From Zygnema circumcarinatum (Eukaryota; Streptophyta; Zygnematophyceae; Zygnematales; Zygnemataceae): 20,126 bases of DNA. The notes beneath the pieces are model-generated. The model ran no database searches. It was given only the letters and a program-made list of their open reading frames with translations, and was not told the DNA's origin. The translations under genes were made by a program, and so were the position numbers. Positions 19,238 to 20,126 of the stretch are shown here, one piece after another; the stretch's first letter is position 1, and each line of letters begins with the position of its first letter. The stretch lies in assembly GCA_037447605.1 (NCBI GenBank), contig CM074812.1:1636247-1656372 (forward strand). Direction: 5' to 3'.

Positions 19238-20126
19238 AGGGTAACTCTACTGCACCCCCGCGTTTTGTCTTTCGCACCCCCGTTTTGAAAATTTTGCCTG
19301 CCCGTTTTGGGTACCCCCCAGTTTTGAATATTTCGGGAAAAAATCTTTTTCCCGCCCCTTTCGTCCCCTCCGCTGTCCCCTGTTGCAAAACGCGATAAAA
19401 CTAAACGTATGATCGTTCGTTTATTTCCGCGGTTGCCTTTTAACGGTAAAGTTTATGGGTGGGTACCGGGAGGTGTCGAGTTCGGTTGTTTTCATTCCCC
19501 CTCCCTTCATTATTTTTGGGACATTCCATCCCCTCGTTTTCTCCTTTTCACTATTGACTTCCAACAATGTGCGACAAAAGAAAAGGGGATTTGCATTGGT
19601 CTCAAGATGGTGAGGCCATCAAATAAACATGGACAATGCCAACATGGGAACCACAAGAAATTAGTCGCAAATGAAACAAGCACAAAATAAAAAAACTAGG
19701 AACAAAAAACTAAACTAAACTAAGCTTAAGTACCAAAACGCAACCTTAAACGCAACTGCAAAGGTCACCAATGTTGGGCAACTGTTACTCTTTGTTTTCA
19801 GGTTACCGCTAATTAAGGCAAGATCTTAAGTTGTGGCCTACTTGCTTGCAATTGGAACATTTTTTCCCTTCAACGTACTCGAAATAGCTCTTGTCCCGGC
19901 TGATTGCCAAACTGCGCGCGCCAGAAGGTCGACCTCGTTTCTTCATAACCGGGTGTGGGTTTTGCAACTGCAATGGTTCGAGGGGGGGCAGCGGAGGGGA
20001 CGAAAGGGGCGGGAAAAAGATTTTTTCCCGAAATATTCAAAACTGGGGGGTAACCAAAACGGGCAGGAAAAATTTTCAAAACGGGGGTGCGAAAGACAAA
20101 ACGCGGGGGTGCAGTAGAGTTACCCT
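19238..20126. mobile_element. TIR element, second member of the same family, at least 889 bp
   Basis: The left end AGGGTAACTCTACTGCACCC is repeated inverted at the right end, where the window stops at ...GTAGAGTTACCCT. The inverted arms (about 19238-19380 and 19985-20126) are nearly identical over some 140 bases with only a few differences. Arms carry repeated CCCCCGTTTTG motifs like the element at 13333-13854. Interior blocks 19735-19768 and 19810-19837 match that element's interior in reverse orientation. The 93-codon ORF at 19409-19690 has no transposase motif. The right target duplication lies outside the window, so the exact termini are unconfirmed. Confidence 0.88.

Noticed and set aside
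19409-19690. 93-codon ORF inside the right TIR element as a transposase
   Set aside because: No catalytic motif, no similarity I recognise, and far too short; treated as non-coding interior.

Overview
The window is nuclear DNA of a green plant, most likely a streptophyte (alga, bryophyte or similar early lineage). It holds spliced genes with GT-AG introns, two nuclear genes for chloroplast-targeted proteins (PsaG and plastid ribosomal protein uS5), a plant-type membrane long-chain alcohol oxidase, a plant-type nicotinamidase and a plant-specific CYCYVCD (RIN13-like) protein. Species cannot be fixed from sequence alone. The DNA is unusually rich in one-sided purine/pyrimidine tracts, which fill introns and leaders and have even expanded inside coding exons.

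Layout, left to right. (1) 1-5035, + strand: 3' part of a long-chain-alcohol oxidase gene with eight exons; the N-terminal exons lie before the window. Its introns contain a complete tRNA-Val(AAC) gene (intron 2), a 292-bp pure-purine G-rich tract (intron 6) and a TTAGGG-type interstitial telomeric tract (intron 7). (2) 6316-7272, - strand: intronless plastid ribosomal protein S5, with a telo-box upstream. (3) 9606-10052, - strand: intronless PsaG of photosystem I. (4) 10312-10385, + strand: a second, identical tRNA-Val(AAC). (5) 10891-12826, + strand: five-exon nicotinamidase with its full Asp-Lys-Cys triad. (6) 13333-13854: a 522-bp non-autonomous inverted-repeat element flanked by a 9-bp near-perfect target duplication, followed by a pure (CT)62 microsatellite. 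(7) 14521-17383, - strand: three-exon RIN13-like gene, convergent with the nicotinamidase. (8) 17773-18518: a 39-bp minisatellite with a 390-bp higher-order duplication, trailing into decayed copies. (9) 19238-20126: a second, larger member of the same inverted-repeat family as (6), in the opposite orientation, running to the last base of the window.

The genes do not form a pathway. PsaG and plastid S5 serve the chloroplast, nicotinamidase serves NAD salvage, and the alcohol oxidase serves fatty-alcohol oxidation. The most novel material is the TIR element family (two members plus a possible third fragment beside the minisatellite), the intron-nested tRNA gene, and the purine tracts that shape introns and proteins alike.
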